Virus record (IMG/VR): IMGVR_UViG_3300042890_003113
Location: 1 to 45,494 of that record
DNA: 45,494 nt
Source: a virus
Direction: 5' to 3' (one strand)
The position numbers and the translations under genes were made by a program. The notes below the pieces were generated by a model. That model was not told the DNA's origin. It did no database searches and worked only from the letters and a program-made list of their open reading frames with translations. Numbering within the stretch: position 1 is the first letter of the stretch; each line of letters opens with the position of its first letter. Shown piece by piece: positions 37,656-44,465 of the stretch.

Positions 37656-38723
37656 TTAACAATTTGGACCGCGAACTATGGCTATTTTAACCTGATCTAA
37701 GTTGGCTGTGGGCAAACGGCTGAGATCAATAAATGTATTAAATCTTTTGACTGCTCGGCCATTAATTGCCACTCGGTCATGGGTCTGATTTACATAGTAC
37801 CAAGCAGAATGATCGCGATGGTCCAGTTCTTTGGCATAAAAACACTGTTTGAATTGCTCAGTTCCTGCGGTGTCCACAATGGCAACTCGTATAGTAGGCT
37901 GGCTTTGGATCATCTCTTTACGTACCATTTGGTCAGCAACTGTATCGTTAAACCAAGTTTGGGTGGTTGAGCCAAACCCAGGGCGTACAACATCAATCTG
38001 GGATGACACACCTCTACATCCAAACAAGCCGCCACAATCGGAACGTTGGTTTATTGCAGTCAGTGCTTCGGCAACACTTTCAAGGTACTCTTTACTCCAT
38101 GATAACCAAAACGCCACTTCTAATTGTCCTGTCCTGTTGGCATCAAATAAGACTTGTGTTTTATCCAATTCGATTACAAACGCTCTTTTGGGATAGTCAG
38201 TCAAGACAGATTTAAGCAACCTATCTCCTGAGGTTCTTTCGTGCTGTAGTGTTTGTATCTGTGTGCCGATACGCCCACCTTCTACTACACCAACAGCGGC
38301 AGATCGATTTAGCAAACGGTTGGCAATTTTACTGGGACGCACCCATACCTTCATGTTGACCAGCACTCGATTACCTACTCTTTGCTGTTCAACAACTTCG
38401 AATCGATCCACATAGCCACTGGCATAGGTAATGATTTCATCTCGGGCAATACGATCGTTTCGTACTTCTGTTTCGGAAGCAACAACTGTGCCGACTGCAT
38501 GTTCAACTGCCAATCTGAAACCTTGCTGCCTAGCCTGGTCTATTGTGATGCCTTCGCCGATCACTTCAACATACAACACCTTTTCAGTGGAGGTTTCATA
38601 GATCCAACGGGCCACAGTTATGCCTGTGCCAATGGGACTGCGAAGTACATCTGCAATAGTGATACCTTGTGCGGCAGTCACGACCACAACAGTGCTGACT
38701 GCGACGAGTAAACGTTTTAGCAT
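37656..38723 (-). CDS. Secreted protein with FlgT/LPP20-like domain
   Basis: This 355-aa protein has signal peptide MLKRLLVAVSTVVVVTAAQG. After it, EGITIDQARQQGFRLAVEHA, then VGTVVASETEVRNDRIARDE and ITYASGYVDRFEVVEQQRVG, and VNMKVWVRPSKI form an A-x-R-x-A-x-x-A helix followed by a strand-rich part, as in FlgT/LPP20-type N-terminal domains. The C-terminal half (PKRAFVIELDKTQVLFDANR to the end) is unique. The upstream neighbour is a lipoprotein with a related helix (38725), 1 nt away. Periplasm or outer-membrane location is expected. A structural or exclusion role is possible. Confidence 0.7.
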   Translation of the reverse strand: MLKRLLVAVSTVVVVTAAQGITIADVLRSPIGTGITVARWIYETSTEKVLYVEVIGEGITIDQARQQGFRLAVEHAVGTVVASETEVRNDRIARDEIITYASGYVDRFEVVEQQRVGNRVLVNMKVWVRPSKIANRLLNRSAAVGVVEGGRIGTQIQTLQHERTSGDRLLKSVLTDYPKRAFVIELDKTQVLFDANRTGQLEVAFWLSWSKEYLESVAEALTAINQRSDCGGLFGCRGVSSQIDVVRPGFGSTTQTWFNDTVADQMVRKEMIQSQPTIRVAIVDTAGTEQFKQCFYAKELDHRDHSAWYYVNQTHDRVAINGRAVKRFNTFIDLSRLPTANLDQVKIAIVRGPNC

Positions 38724-38724
38724 G

Positions 38725-39417
38725 TTATTGCATCATTAGGCCACGTACCACTGGGCGAACTGCATTGGATTTTTTGTCCCAACGATACACCACCCGGACG
38801 TTTTTACCACTGTTGATCACCTCACCTTTGACCAGATACAAGCCTGACAAGATACCTGCATTTTGTGTGGTGATGGTGTTGTTGACTGTGCTGGCAATTC
38901 TCAACGCATCGTTGCGAACAGCAGTATTATCTTCTTTAGAAGTACTGCCGGTATTCCGTTGCGGATTTAAATCCGCGGCCACGTCTGTGTCATCTGTGGA
39001 CTTGATAGCATTGGTGGTAAAGTTGTTTTTCTTGTTGTCGTTGGCCTGCTCCAGGTTGCTACTGATCATACGCACAGATGTCCGACTTGTGATGTTTTCT
39101 CGATTGATAAAGTCGTTAAGACTTTTCTTGGCTTCAAGTTCAGCCACACGGAATGATTCACGTATGGCGTTTTGACTATTGCCCCACACAGGTGCATAGC
39201 CAATGACTTCAATGCTTTCAACGTTGCCCGAGAATGTGCCATACTTGATACTAACACCAAGACGAGTAAAGTCGTTAGTAGCTGTTTGCTCACTGATTGG
39301 TGCAGTGGCATTGGCACCAGGTGCAACGCCGGAATTCTGGCTCAGCGGATTAGAACTACATCCAGTCAACACTACCAACACTGCTACGGCTGTGGCAGAT
39401 AAAATACGATTCTTCAT
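38725..39417 (-). CDS. Lipoprotein with LPP20-like region
   Basis: This 230-aa protein has lipobox VLTGC at about residues 16-20, then a Ser/Asn/Ala-rich linker. ESIEVIGYAPVWGNSQNAIR and ESFRVAELEAKKSLNDFINR resemble the LPP20/FlgP core, followed by an Asn/Lys/Asp-rich low-complexity region (about 115-165) and TTQNAGILSGLYLVKGEVIN. Likely outer-membrane anchored, and perhaps partner of the 37656 protein. It has an own leader with a 24-aa upstream ORF. Confidence 0.72.
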   Translation of the reverse strand: MKNRILSATAVAVLVVLTGCSSNPLSQNSGVAPGANATAPISEQTATNDFTRLGVSIKYGTFSGNVESIEVIGYAPVWGNSQNAIRESFRVAELEAKKSLNDFINRENITSRTSVRMISSNLEQANDNKKNNFTTNAIKSTDDTDVAADLNPQRNTGSTSKEDNTAVRNDALRIASTVNNTITTQNAGILSGLYLVKGEVINSGKNVRVVYRWDKKSNAVRPVVRGLMMQ

Positions 39418-39488
39418 TTCGCTTCCTTTTGTGTCTTTTTCTGGTTAACCGATACGGTTTGTTTACACCCAAGAAAAATCCAGTTCAT
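39414..39488 (-). CDS. 24-aa upstream ORF in the lipoprotein leader (candidate)
   Basis: ATG 39488 lies 6 nt after the promoter -10, giving MNWIFLGCKQTVSVNQKKTQ then KEAK; its stop overlaps the lipoprotein ATG as ATGA. The leaderless layout and overlap suggest translational coupling. It may be a chance ORF. Confidence 0.35.
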   Translation of the reverse strand: MNWIFLGCKQTVSVNQKKTQKEAK

Positions 39489-39513
39489 GTGTGTATTGTA
39501 CACGAACTGGATT
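39477..39513 (-). terminator. Inverted repeat/terminator-like hairpin spanning a promoter -10
   Basis: AATCCAGTTC and GAACTGGATT (10-bp arms, 17-nt loop) followed on the minus strand by TTTC. The next promoter's -10 is in the loop, so the stem forms only in readthrough RNA from the phasin-like gene. Confidence 0.6.
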
Positions 39514-39523
39514 AATTGGTCAA
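39495..39523 (-). promoter_or_regulatory. Sigma-70 promoter inside a terminator loop (lipoprotein operon)
   Basis: Minus strand: TTGACC (39518-39523), 17 bp, TACAAT (39495-39500). The hairpin arms at 39477-39486 and 39504-39513 flank the -10. Confidence 0.82.
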
Positions 39524-39545
39524 TGCCTTTTGGGCCAAACGGATA

Positions 39546-39824
39546 TTATTTGGCTTTGGGCTGAGTAGTTTGGTAAGCCTTCATGATGCCTTCACCAAAC
39601 TTGGTGTAGTCAAATTTCATTGCTTCTTGCATGGCTTTGGTAGATTCGGAAACCAAAGTAGTTATGGTTTCGGAACCGACTTTGGCGGCTTTTTTGGTAT
39701 AATTGGCCTGCTCATCAATGAACGTGTTCATTGCGTCTGCTACCTTTTCATTTTGGACAAATGTCTTAACGAATTGTTTTTTGCTGTTTTGTACAGCGTC
39801 GATTGATGCGTCTAGTGTAAACAT
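39546..39824 (-). CDS. Phasin-like small helical protein
   Basis: This 92-aa all-helical protein begins MFTLDASIDAVQNSKKQFVK and contains TFVQNEKVADAMNTFIDEQA and NYTKKAAKVGSETITTLVSE. Amphipathic helices with scattered Lys, Thr and Gln resemble short phasins that coat polyhydroxybutyrate granules. If the host makes such granules, a phage phasin could affect host storage; otherwise it may be a generic helical virion protein. It has a good Shine-Dalgarno AGGAG and a promoter at 39885-39913. Confidence 0.5.
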   Translation of the reverse strand: MFTLDASIDAVQNSKKQFVKTFVQNEKVADAMNTFIDEQANYTKKAAKVGSETITTLVSESTKAMQEAMKFDYTKFGEGIMKAYQTTQPKAK

Positions 39825-39884
39825 AATTTTCTCCTATTAAGCGAGTTTACTATAAGGCCCGACCTATTCAGCACCTTATGTTCT

Positions 39885-39913
39885 ATTGTAACATTATTTA
39901 TGTTGCAACGCAA
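39885..39913 (-). promoter_or_regulatory. Sigma-70-like promoter for phasin-like gene
   Basis: Minus strand: TTGCGT (39908-39913), 17 bp, TACAAT (39885-39890). An inverted repeat (39900-39916) and CATAAATA (39895-39902) overlap it, so both early and late control are possible. Confidence 0.5.
39895..39902 (-). promoter_or_regulatory. CATAAATA late-promoter-like motif before the phasin-like gene
   Basis: One mismatch to the T4 late consensus, 70 nt upstream of ATG 39824, inside the early promoter spacer. Confidence 0.35.
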
Positions 39914-39916
39914 CAT
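39900..39916. promoter_or_regulatory. Inverted repeat ATGTTGC-AAC-GCAACAT
   Basis: Seven-bp arms with 3-nt centre overlapping the -35 of the phasin-like gene promoter. Possible operator. Confidence 0.35.
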
Positions 39917-39959
39917 CATTTGGTATTTTTATTAGTGAATGGTCACTAAATAGTATAAT

Positions 39960-41612
39960 ATGATTATTTTTACACCAACACGAGCAGACAATAGATCAAA
40001 TCCGTATCTTTTTCATGTCACATCAGAAATTGGAAAACTTCACGGATTAAAATTTTTACCCACAGTGACTTATCCAAATCAAGCATGGACGCAGAAGTCG
40101 GCCAAACGAGCCCTGGCTGATCCCAATTCTGTGATTGAATTTAAAGACTGGGCACACATTGATTTTTTTAAGCACAGCAAACGAAAAAAAATAATATTTT
40201 TAGATCAATTTTTTATACACAACTACTACAAAAGAGATGTTGGCGGCGTTCATGCATTAAATCCAGACCAATACTTTCCAAGACCACGTGATCATGCACC
40301 CAGCCCGGCAATTGATCGTTATCCCGATCGGATTGACTACAGCTGGGCCGATCTGATAATTTGTGTACAAGAAGAAAATCTATCAGGACCTGAATGGCTT
40401 GAGTTTTTCAACAATCCTGGAGCCTATTTTCACACCGACTCGGACCGTGTGATATCCATAGTGTCTGGCCTAAACTCTGACCTGTCATATCAAAATGTCT
40501 TTCCTCCCAACGTGTTACGTGTGCCGCTGAATTTCTGGTGTGCGTGGGTCACAGCCTGCAATACACCTGTAGAATACAATGCTGACTATGACAGACCTTA
40601 CAAATTTGAAGCCTTGTTGGGCGGGTCAAAAGAAAATAGACAATTTGTTTTTCACAAGCTGAAAAAACACAATCTGCTAGAGCACGGTCTGATCAGTATC
40701 AGTGCTCAGACATTCAGATCTCCTACTGACCGCCGTTATCACGATGATTTTTATCGCAGTCCGGATCTAGATAAGTATGACAACAAAGAAATGTTGGTCC
40801 TGCGAAAGGATAGTCGTAAAGGCAATTGGATAGCACACACCACTGGCGCCGCAAGAATTTATAACTTTCCACTGGGCAACGAAAAATCTACAACGCATGT
40901 TGGTCCGTATGCAAGTTTTTTTATACCACATCGCGTTTACCAAGAATCGTGGTTCAGCATTGTGGCCGAAAGTATTGTTACAAACTGTGACTTTTATACA
41001 GAAAAAACTGCCAAAGCCCTGTTGGGTCGTAGAGTCTTTATTACATTTGGGCCACAGCACAGCCTGAAAGTGCTCAGAGACAATGGGTTTAAAACTTTTG
41101 GTGCGTGGATAGACGAAAGCTATGACGACGAGCCCGACGACGAAATTAGATGGGGTCTGGCTTTTGAACAGGTTGTTCGATTGATTAATCACCCCAGTTT
41201 AAAATCATTACATGTTCAAGCACAAGCAGTGCTTGAACATAATTATCAGTTGGTATCTGATCAACGATCAATGCTAAAACCCATTGACGACTTTATTCAA
41301 TCGTTTTTAAATGGTACTGCGCCCAGCTGTGTTGGATCGGTGCCAATGAAACAAAACTGGACTCCTGCACAACAGCTGGCAGCAACAAAAAAACATCATC
41401 CTGTTCAAATTGAACAGGATTCTCCCGGTGCGGCATTTGCACCCTACTCGCCGGAGATACTGCAGGGAACTATTATACGTTCAAAAAATACCACTGTGGT
41501 GCAACCTATTGTTATTCAACCAACTCGACGGTTCAATGATCGTGCTATACTACAAGCTCTGGAGCAGGCACGAGCTGAAACAGCAAAAAAACGGCAAGGA
41601 TTGGGCCGTTAA
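39960..41612 (+). CDS. Glycosyltransferase-like phage protein (exostosin/fucosyltransferase-type)
   Basis: This 550-aa protein contains a GT-B-like pattern: PYKFEALLGGSKENRQFVFH, FFIPHRVYQESWFSIVAESI, then NCDFYTEKTAKALLGRRVFI and FGPQHSLKVLRDNGFKTFGA with WIDESYDD. The FYTEK..KAL..R..FI.FG....L..L...GFKTF order is found in exostosin/fucosyltransferase-like proteins of phages and bacteria. The N-terminal 120 residues (MIIFTPTRADNRSNPYLF) and the Lys/Gln-rich C-terminus are not assigned. It fits the window's surface-sugar theme. ACTAAATA is 8 nt before ATG. Confidence 0.68.
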   Translation: MIIFTPTRADNRSNPYLFHVTSEIGKLHGLKFLPTVTYPNQAWTQKSAKRALADPNSVIEFKDWAHIDFFKHSKRKKIIFLDQFFIHNYYKRDVGGVHALNPDQYFPRPRDHAPSPAIDRYPDRIDYSWADLIICVQEENLSGPEWLEFFNNPGAYFHTDSDRVISIVSGLNSDLSYQNVFPPNVLRVPLNFWCAWVTACNTPVEYNADYDRPYKFEALLGGSKENRQFVFHKLKKHNLLEHGLISISAQTFRSPTDRRYHDDFYRSPDLDKYDNKEMLVLRKDSRKGNWIAHTTGAARIYNFPLGNEKSTTHVGPYASFFIPHRVYQESWFSIVAESIVTNCDFYTEKTAKALLGRRVFITFGPQHSLKVLRDNGFKTFGAWIDESYDDEPDDEIRWGLAFEQVVRLINHPSLKSLHVQAQAVLEHNYQLVSDQRSMLKPIDDFIQSFLNGTAPSCVGSVPMKQNWTPAQQLAATKKHHPVQIEQDSPGAAFAPYSPEILQGTIIRSKNTTVVQPIVIQPTRRFNDRAILQALEQARAETAKKRQGLGR

Positions 41613-41619
41613 CTAAATA
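41612..41619 (+). promoter_or_regulatory. Candidate late promoter (ACTAAATA)
   Basis: 17 nt before ATG 41637, followed by Shine-Dalgarno AGGAG. ACTAAATA also precedes the 39960 gene. Confidence 0.4.
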
Positions 41620-41636
41620 CTTGATAGGAGAACATT

Positions 41637-41846
41637 ATGTTTACAAAAATCAAAGAATTCTTGTTTGGCAAACCTTCTGAATTAGAAGCACCATACAAGG
41701 TTGAGGCACCAGCACCTGCGGTAGAAACTAAACCTGCTCCTGTAGCAGAAACTAAGCCTGCTCCAGTTGCCAAGCCCAAGGCAACACCCAAGCCCAAACC
41801 GGCAGTCAGGCCAAAGGCACCTGCTAAACCTCGAGCACTAAAATAA
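41637..41846 (+). CDS. Pro/Ala/Lys-rich repeat protein
   Basis: This 69-aa protein begins MFTKIKEFLFGKPSELEAPY and continues with repeats of AVETKPAPVAETKPAPVAKP then KPKATPKPKPAVRPKA. Such P/A/K repeats form extended, basic, flexible chains. May be a virion DNA-binding or linker protein. Terminator follows directly. Confidence 0.65.
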   Translation: MFTKIKEFLFGKPSELEAPYKVEAPAPAVETKPAPVAETKPAPVAKPKATPKPKPAVRPKAPAKPRALK

Positions 41847-41869
41847 AAAGTCCCGAAAGGGACTTTTTT
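41846..41869. terminator. Bidirectional intrinsic terminator
   Basis: AAGTCCC/GGGACTT with loop GAAA and T-run TTTTTT on the plus strand and TTTTT on the minus strand. It ends the 41637 gene and the convergent 41868-42023 gene. Confidence 0.88.
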
Positions 41870-42023
41870 ATTGATGTGTTTTTTTGGGTAACTTTGGCCT
41901 GGCCTTTGGGCCAGTTTCTTTGGCCTTTTCTTGTGCATGTTCGGCAGCTGGACTAGTTTTATAAGGTGCTGGAACAGGTGCAACTGGTGGATGTCTGTGC
42001 GGTATTCGTTTAAACCAACTCAT
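41868..42023 (-). CDS. Small Pro-rich basic protein
   Basis: This 51-aa protein reads MSWFKRIPHRHPPVAPVPAP and YKTSPAAEHAQEKAKETGPK, ending KLPKKTHQ. Small Pro-rich basic proteins that start MSWFKR are seen in T4-like phages. Its stop overlaps the terminator T-run. A GTAAATAT motif is 4 nt before ATG. A longer ORF in another frame here lacks this pattern. Confidence 0.62.
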   Translation of the reverse strand: MSWFKRIPHRHPPVAPVPAPYKTSPAAEHAQEKAKETGPKARPKLPKKTHQ

Positions 42024-42064
42024 ACTGATATTTACGACCGTACGCAAATCATAATAGACAAATA

Positions 42065-42085
42065 GAAAGCCCCTTCCGGGGCTTG
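42065..42085 (-). terminator. Intrinsic terminator after pstS
   Basis: AAGCCCC/GGGGCTT with loop GGAA, followed on the minus strand by TCTATTT. It lies 8 nt after the pstS stop. Confidence 0.8.
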
Positions 42086-42092
42086 TTGTTGA

Positions 42093-43094
42093 TTACTTGA
42101 TCTGTGTCCAAACACGTTCACGAATCTGTTTTGTCAGTGCATCTGGCAATGGTACATAGTCCAAATCTACAGCATCTTTCTTGCCGTTCTTAAATGCCCA
42201 ATCAAAGAACTTTAGCACTTCATCACTGGTAGCTTTGTTGGCAGGGTTCTTGTACATGATGATGAAACTGGCTGAGCTTACTGGCCAAGCCGCAGGATTC
42301 TTTTGATCCACAATACTCAGGCCCATACCCGGAACACTGAACCAATCAGCACCATCTGCGGCAGCGGCAAATGTTAAGTCATCTGGACTGACATACCGGC
42401 CTGATTTATTTTGTAGTTGTAGGAATACCATGTTGTTCTTTTTAACATAAGCATACTCTACATAACCGATTGAACCTCGGATACGGTTCACATTGGCTGC
42501 AACACCTTCGTTGCCTTTGCCACCTACCGAGTTTGCCGCTGGCCATTTAACTGCGGCACCGCGACCCACACGCTGGAGCCACTCAGGACTAACAGTAGCA
42601 AGATAGTCTGTCCAGTTGAATGTTGTTCCTGATCCATCAGCACGGTGTACAATGGTGATAGGCTGATCTGGTAATTGTTTGCCTGGATTCAATGCTACAA
42701 GGCGAGGATCATTCCATTTAGAGATGTTGCCCATGAATACATCTGCCATAACAGGGCCAGTAATGCGTAGTTCACCTGGCTTAATGCCATCCAAGTTAAC
42801 AACAGGAACTGTGCCGCCAATGATGGCAGGGAATTGAACTTGAGCATTCTTATCTAAGTTCTCCCCGCTTACCGGAGCATCGGTTGCACCAAAGTCTACA
42901 GTCTTTGCGTTGATTTGTCTAATGCCACCTGAACTACCAATACTCTGATAGTTTAAGCTGACCCCTGTGGCTTTCTTATATCCTTCGGCCCATTTAGAAT
43001 AGATAGGCATTGGAAATGTAGCACCAGCACCTGTAATGTCTGCGTGTGCTGATACGGTTACCGCGGCTAATAAAATTGCTAATAGTTTGTTCAC
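42093..43094 (-). CDS. pstS: Phosphate-binding protein PstS
   Basis: This 333-aa periplasmic protein has signal peptide MNKLLAILLAAVTVSAHA, then ITGAGATFPMPIYSKWAEGY, YQSIGSSGGIRQINAKTVDF and GATDAPVS, IVHRADGSGTTFNWTDYL, the PstS phosphate-binding loops. PstS binds phosphate for the PstCAB ABC transporter. Start is GTG 43094 with AAGGAG upstream. A PHO box and a TTAAATAA late motif precede it. Such pstS genes are known in cyanophages, where PhoB control was shown; here this is inferred. Confidence 0.95.
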   Translation of the reverse strand: MNKLLAILLAAVTVSAHADITGAGATFPMPIYSKWAEGYKKATGVSLNYQSIGSSGGIRQINAKTVDFGATDAPVSGENLDKNAQVQFPAIIGGTVPVVNLDGIKPGELRITGPVMADVFMGNISKWNDPRLVALNPGKQLPDQPITIVHRADGSGTTFNWTDYLATVSPEWLQRVGRGAAVKWPAANSVGGKGNEGVAANVNRIRGSIGYVEYAYVKKNNMVFLQLQNKSGRYVSPDDLTFAAAADGADWFSVPGMGLSIVDQKNPAAWPVSSASFIIMYKNPANKATSDEVLKFFDWAFKNGKKDAVDLDYVPLPDALTKQIRERVWTQIK

Positions 43095-43116
43095 TGTGTT
43101 CTCCTTGTTGTGACAA

Positions 43117-43126
43117 ATTTATTTAA
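43117..43126 (-). promoter_or_regulatory. Late-promoter-like and -10-like motif before pstS
   Basis: Minus-strand TTAAATAAAT lies 22 nt before GTG 43094. TTAAAT also sits 10 bp after the PHO box, where a PhoB-activated -10 would be, so both modes are possible. Confidence 0.5.
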
Positions 43127-43136
43127 GGAGAATCAT

Positions 43137-43154
43137 GTTACAGTTTTGTTACAA
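43137..43154 (-). promoter_or_regulatory. PHO box (PhoB binding site) upstream of pstS
   Basis: Two 7-bp direct repeats on the minus strand, TTGTAAC and CTGTAAC, separated by AAAA, match the layout of the E. coli PHO box (CTGTCAT, 4 bp, CTGTCAY). The 11-bp period is exact. It overlaps the end of the upstream gene. TTAAAT lies 10 bp downstream as a -10. Confidence 0.65.
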
Positions 43155-43436
43155 AATCATGCGTAGCAAACCCACTGTGTCAATTGTGGTCAACAGTATA
43201 TAGTTAGCCAGCATGCCAAAAGATTTCCTAGTATAACTAGCCCAAGCATAGAGGGCGCAACCAAGGATCCAAATAGGATACAACGTAAGTAAAGGGGGGT
43301 TGGGGACGGTAACTGCCATACTAATACTACACCCAATACTAATAGCCCAAGCAAGCAACTCAATAGCAAAGCGAATCCTGTTAGACTTAAAATCATCTCG
43401 TATCCAGTCAAATGTGTTAAGCAATATATCGTTCAT
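43149..43436 (-). CDS. Conserved-type phage membrane protein
   Basis: This 95-aa protein has hydrophobic spans near residues 22-40, 47-65 and 73-92 and contains FDWIRDDFKSNRIRFAIELL, AWAISIGCSISMAVTVPNPP and LLTLYPIWILGCALYAWASY. The IRFxxELxAW ... PNPPLLxLYP pattern is strongly conserved-looking in T4-like phages. ATG 43436 overlaps the uvsE end by 20 nt; the longer frame runs into uvsE. Function unknown. Confidence 0.75.
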   Translation of the reverse strand: MNDILLNTFDWIRDDFKSNRIRFAIELLAWAISIGCSISMAVTVPNPPLLTLYPIWILGCALYAWASYTRKSFGMLANYILLTTIDTVGLLRMIL

Positions 43437-44430
43437 AAACCTGTTCACTGGCCAAATTTTTGCCTTTGGCTTCGCATTGGATATCAAATTGATCAGCAAA
43501 GGTCAATGCCCAATCAGTCACAGCGGAATTCCAATAAAAGTCACTGTGGGCTCGCAGTTTTTGTTTTTTAAAGCCCTGTGCCAACAATGCAGCCATGTCC
43601 GGCAACACCGTGGCGTCATGCCCCACCAGATAGTCTTCTCTACTGACTGAATAATGGAGTGCAGGCCTTACTCCACGCCAGGAATCAATCACACGCGAAA
43701 CTCTATCGTCGGAGGGTTGAATGTAGTCTCCTGTACGGATCCAGTGATGGTGTATATCAAGCACGAGGGCACAGTCTTTGGCAAGTTCAAGACTTGAGTC
43801 GATTCCCCAGGCATTTTCGTCGTTTTCGATGGTGATGCAGTTTCTTGCTTCGGGGCTAAGACGCTGGAGGGCAGAGCGAATACCCTCGGGGCCTTGTTTA
43901 CCCGAGATGTGTACATTGATTTTAAAGTCTTGAAAAGTTTTGCCGTAGCCCATCCACCTGACCATATCTGCATGATATTCAAACTCCTGTATGCTTCTAT
44001 TTACGATGCCAGGATTCTCACTGGCCAACACACAGAACTGTCCAGGGTGAAAACTCAATCTAACATCCAGTCTACGAGCAGTTTCACCAATGGGTGCAAA
44101 GATCTTGGCACAATGGTCTTGAATCTCCGGACGTTGCCACCAGTCAATCCAACTGGGCTCAGTGTAGCCTTGTAGCATTTCGCTACCTAATCGTACCATA
44201 CGTCGGCCTTCGGGCAAGGTAGCCACACGTTCAATCATCCGCACAGCCGCTGAGGTGTTGTGATTCATGATATCCCACTGGCGTTGTTCAGCTTCGTCAG
44301 CGTGTTCACGAAGCCATCGCATGGTGGTTGATCTGCCGTTTAGGTCACGGTCCACTGCATTGACTTTCATGCCGCCACATTCTGAGGGGTCATTAAGCCA
44401 CTTGCAACAAAAGCCAATTCGTTTATTCAT
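43417..44430 (-). CDS. uvsE: UV damage endonuclease UvsE/UVDE
   Basis: This 337-aa TIM-barrel repair enzyme contains RIGFCCKWL, LRLSFHPGQFC-like DVRLSFHPGQFCVLASENPG, NCITIENDENAWG, CALVLDIHHHWI, RPALHYSVSRED, and KLRAHSDFYWNSAV, with several His and Glu residues for Mn/Zn binding. UVDE nicks 5' of UV photoproducts. In phages it probably repairs sunlight damage. It is leaderless: ATG 44430 is 6 nt after TATAAT. Confidence 0.94.
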   Translation of the reverse strand: MNKRIGFCCKWLNDPSECGGMKVNAVDRDLNGRSTTMRWLREHADEAEQRQWDIMNHNTSAAVRMIERVATLPEGRRMVRLGSEMLQGYTEPSWIDWWQRPEIQDHCAKIFAPIGETARRLDVRLSFHPGQFCVLASENPGIVNRSIQEFEYHADMVRWMGYGKTFQDFKINVHISGKQGPEGIRSALQRLSPEARNCITIENDENAWGIDSSLELAKDCALVLDIHHHWIRTGDYIQPSDDRVSRVIDSWRGVRPALHYSVSREDYLVGHDATVLPDMAALLAQGFKKQKLRAHSDFYWNSAVTDWALTFADQFDIQCEAKGKNLASEQVYERYIA

Positions 44431-44436
44431 GCTAGT

Positions 44437-44465
44437 ATTATAGCAATAAATCTATTTGTTGTCAA
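44437..44465 (-). promoter_or_regulatory. Sigma-70 promoter for uvsE, leaderless with embedded stop
   Basis: Minus strand: TTGACA (44460-44465), 17 bp, TATAAT (44437-44442) with TGC before it. The preceding gene's TGA stop (44462-44464) is inside the -35, and the uvsE ATG is 6 nt after the -10. Confidence 0.88.

Noticed and set aside
40767-41192. Minus-strand 141-aa ORF inside the glycosyltransferase-like gene
   Set aside because: It is antisense to a well-supported protein and has no Shine-Dalgarno.
41609-41983. Minus-strand 124-aa ORF opposite the Pro-rich gene
   Set aside because: It is the antisense of the A/P/K repeat gene (41637-41846) and gives Gly/Ala low-complexity sequence; the 41868-42023 frame has a better start and codon pattern.
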